The notes below the pieces were generated by a model, which saw only the letters and a program-made list of their open reading frames with translations, was not told the origin of the DNA and ran no database searches. Positions 62,294 through 64,000 of a stretch of DNA of 64,000 nt are shown here, one piece after another. The DNA is from Bradyrhizobium diazoefficiens. GTDB taxonomy: Bacteria; Pseudomonadota; Alphaproteobacteria; Rhizobiales; Xanthobacteraceae. Position 1 is the stretch's first letter, and every line of letters starts with the position of its first letter. The stretch is from positions 1-64,000 of the forward strand of contig NZ_JAFCJJ010000009.1 of the NCBI RefSeq assembly GCF_018131015.1, read 5' to 3'. Made by a program: the position numbers and the translations under genes.

Positions 62294-62443
62294 CTAGTGA
62301 CGCTTGAAATACTGCACCTCGCGCTCGTGCTTCTCGGCCGCGGCGCGGCTCTTGAAGGTGCCGAGGTTGCGGCGCTTGCCCGTTTTGGGATTCACCTTGC
62401 GTGAGTAGAGACGGTACTCGCCGGATGCCAGCTTGCGGATCAT
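62294..62443 (-). CDS. Small basic protein (49 aa)
   Basis: A 49-residue product MIRKLASGEYRLYSRKVNPK followed by TGKRRNLGTFKSRAAAEKHE. The Gly-Glu-Tyr and Arg/Lys pattern resembles small integrase-like DNA-binding modules (arm-type or AP2-like) that read out a TFKSRAAAEKHE helix. It is too short for an integrase, and no integrase is near. GAGG precedes the ATG. I recall near-identical small proteins in related genomes but cannot name a function. Confidence 0.7.
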   Translation of the reverse strand: MIRKLASGEYRLYSRKVNPKTGKRRNLGTFKSRAAAEKHEREVQYFKRH

Positions 62444-62498
62444 GATCGCACCTCGCGTGTCGGGGTCTCAACGGTCCGCGCGGGCGCCGGTTCCTCGG

Positions 62499-63320
62499 CT
62501 AGAAGCACAGCGTGGTGACGAGCTGGCCCTGCTTGTTCTTGATCGCATAGGGGCAGCGCATCCGCTCCAGCGCCTTTTTCGCGTCCTCGTCGCCAAGCGC
62601 TGCGGCGCGCTCGTAATAGGCTTTCGCGGCGTCCCTGTCCTTCGGACCGCCGCGGCCCTCCAGCGCGAACGCGCCCATCCGCTCCAGCGCGCCGGGATGG
62701 TTTTGCGCCGCCGCCTTCTCGAACAGCGCACGTGCCGCAGCGTCGTCCTGCTCGCCGCCATTGCCATTGGCAAGCATCAGGCCGAGCTGGTACTGCGCCT
62801 CCGCATTGGTCTCGGCGGCCTTGCCGAGCAGCGCGCGCGCCTGCGCCGGATCGGCCGGCGCGGCACCGCTCGCGGCGCCGAGGGCTGCGAGGTTGCTGAC
62901 TCCGCGCGGATTGCCGGCCTGCGCCGCCTTCTCGAACAGTTTTCGCGCCTGCGCCTCGTCCCTCGCGACACCGGCGCCGGTGCCGTAGGCCACGCCGAGC
63001 TCAACCATGGCCGCGCTCGATCCCTTGTCGGCGGCCTTGCGCCAGGCAGCGATCGCCTCCGCGGTCTGCCGGTTGGCCGCATAGGCGCGGCCGAGCGCGA
63101 ACATCGCGCGGCGCGAGGAGGCTGCCGCCTGCCGGCAGAACCTGATGGCGGTGGCGATGTCGGACGCCGCGATCTCCGCCACGCCCTTGACGTCGGCGGG
63201 CTTGTCGGGATCGCTTGCGTCGGCGGCGAGGCGGTCGCACAGCACGAGGTCGGCCGATTGCGCCTGCGCCGCCAGCGGCGCGGCAAGCGTGAGAAGGATG
63301 GCCCAGAGCAAGGTTCGCAT
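62499..63320 (-). CDS. Sel1-repeat (TPR-like) exported protein
   Basis: A 273-residue protein with a signal peptide (residues 1-20, ending AAQAQ). Sel1-type repeats fill residues 60-240 (AMFALGRAYAANRQTAEAIAAWRKAADKG; AMVELGVAYGTGAGVARDEAQARKLFEKAAQAG; AQYQLGLMLANGNGGEQDDAAARALFEKAAAQ). Such repeats mediate protein contacts. The C-terminus has two cysteines. It starts 33 bases after the stop of the ModA-like gene on the same strand, so they may be co-transcribed. Confidence 0.85.
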   Translation of the reverse strand: MRTLLWAILLTLAAPLAAQAQSADLVLCDRLAADASDPDKPADVKGVAEIAASDIATAIRFCRQAAASSRRAMFALGRAYAANRQTAEAIAAWRKAADKGSSAAMVELGVAYGTGAGVARDEAQARKLFEKAAQAGNPRGVSNLAALGAASGAAPADPAQARALLGKAAETNAEAQYQLGLMLANGNGGEQDDAAARALFEKAAAQNHPGALERMGAFALEGRGGPKDRDAAKAYYERAAALGDEDAKKALERMRCPYAIKNKQGQLVTTLCF

Positions 63321-63352
63321 GGGCAGCACGCTGCGTCCCCGTGCGGGCGAAT

Positions 63353-64000
63353 TCAAGGCTCGAGCCCCGATTGCCGCAGCACGGGCACGGCCTCGGGCGA
63401 TGCCAGATAGCGCAGCAGCCGATCGGCGGCCTCGGCATGTTTCGCGCTCGCCATGCGGCCGGCGGAGAACACGGCCGGCGTCTGCAGGTCGTGCGGGACC
63501 GGGCCGATCACCTCGATGCCGTCGACCTGCTTCAGCTCGCTGATCTGCTGCACGGCAAGATCAGCCTCGCCGCTGACGAGCCGCTCGGCGGTAAAGCCCT
63601 GCTGCACGATGGTGGCGCGCGCGTTGACTTCAGTCGCGATCCCCATCCGCGCGATCAGCTGCGCAAAATAGATTCCGCTCGCCCCCAGCCGCGAATAGGC
63701 GACCGCGCGCGCCGCAAGCAGCGTCCGGCGCAGCGCAGCCTCGCTTCCGATGTCGGGATGGGCCTGCCCTCTCAGCACCGCAAGGCCGACATAGGAGCGC
63801 GCGAGGTCGGACGCGCCCGCAGCGACAACGCGGCCTTCCGCGATCATTTCGTCGAGGCCTTCGCGGGTGAGGATGACGAGGTCGGCGGCCTCGCCCTCGC
63901 GCAGCCGCTTGAGCAGCGCCTGGGTTGGCGCGAAATCGGCATCGACATGGATCCCCGTCGCGCGCTCGAAGGCGGAGGACAGGCTGCGCATCGCGCCCAT
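63353..64000 (-). CDS. ModA-like substrate-binding protein, cut by window edge
   Basis: The visible 215 residues belong to a molybdate-binding-like periplasmic protein (LSSAFERATGIHVDADFAPTQALLKRLREGEAADLVILTREGLDEM; TIVQQGFTAERLVSGEADLAVQQISEL; YLASPEAVPVLRQSGLEP). The N-terminus with any signal peptide lies beyond position 64000. The ligand may be molybdate or another oxyanion or organic compound. It reads into the Sel1-repeat gene. Confidence 0.8.
   Translation of the reverse strand: MGAMRSLSSAFERATGIHVDADFAPTQALLKRLREGEAADLVILTREGLDEMIAEGRVVAAGASDLARSYVGLAVLRGQAHPDIGSEAALRRTLLAARAVAYSRLGASGIYFAQLIARMGIATEVNARATIVQQGFTAERLVSGEADLAVQQISELKQVDGIEVIGPVPHDLQTPAVFSAGRMASAKHAEAADRLLRYLASPEAVPVLRQSGLEP

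Noticed and set aside
1..64000. CRISPR arrays, prophage or insertion sequence genes
   Set aside because: No regularly spaced repeats, no transposase, integrase or phage structural genes were found; the palindromic elements are single, non-coding units.

Overview
The window is a gene-dense, high-GC stretch of an alphaproteobacterial chromosome, most likely Bradyrhizobium or a close relative. The pointers are a ROSE-type RNA thermometer ahead of a small heat-shock gene in an apparent operon with rpoH, a DUF3551 protein, DUF6894 and DUF982 proteins, an Omp25/RopB-like porin, and dispersed palindromic intergenic repeats of a kind I associate with that genus. Genes lie on both strands in short operons. 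I see no rRNA, tRNA, CRISPR array, prophage or insertion sequence, so this reads as ordinary chromosome with a few mosaic points.

Layout. 0-10 kb: a PilZ-XRE regulator, a PhnA/YjdM-like zinc-ribbon protein, two c-type cytochromes, a VOC protein, a class III nucleotide cyclase, small secreted and membrane proteins, a Flp pilin, an M15-like protein, pyridoxal kinase PdxY and an SMR transporter. 10-20 kb: an SH3 envelope protein, a phenol-hydroxylase-type flavin monooxygenase divergent from a MarR gene with an operator-like region between them, an L,D-transpeptidase lipoprotein, an SDR, and a hybrid PAS histidine kinase. 20-26 kb: the minCDE division-site operon, a class C beta-lactamase-like serine hydrolase, a Rap1a/Tai-like protein and an unknown exported protein. 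26-33 kb: an NMT1/THI5-type ABC substrate-binding gene divergent from tetR-permease-epimerase-GNAT-DapA-like-ATPase. Two similar operator-like palindromes flank tetR, so the cluster looks like one regulated uptake and breakdown unit of unknown substrate. 33-41 kb: an orphan TRAP binding protein, a MarR protein, a tannase-family esterase, SMI1/KNR4, DUF982, a DUF2778 protein, DUF1810 and a chemotaxis receptor.

41.8-44.3 kb is a heat-shock operon: promoter, ROSE leader, hsp20, two tandem paralogous small genes of unknown function, then rpoH. 44-49 kb holds an FMN reductase, an AraC regulator and a DUF2336-PilZ-HD-GYP cluster that suggests cyclic-di-GMP signalling. 49-57 kb has an HSL-type esterase, two cupin enzymes, a PsiF-like protein, an MBL hydrolase, an Omp25-like porin, an ABC-F ATPase, a kynurenine-formamidase-like cyclase and a CBS protein. 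57-61 kb is mdoG-mdoH for periplasmic glucans. mdoG carries a single-base frameshift as sequenced. 61-64 kb has a tandem GrlR-like protein (a decayed fragment of a relative sits near 56.8 kb), a 49-residue conserved-looking protein, a Sel1-repeat protein and a ModA-like binding protein cut by the window edge.

The points most worth a second look are the paired unknown proteins inside the heat-shock operon, the TetR operon with its two operators, the mdoG frameshift, the PilZ-XRE fusion and the GrlR-like gene with its remnant. Start codons were chosen by Shine-Dalgarno spacing and domain boundaries. Many are GTG or TTG and remain predictions.
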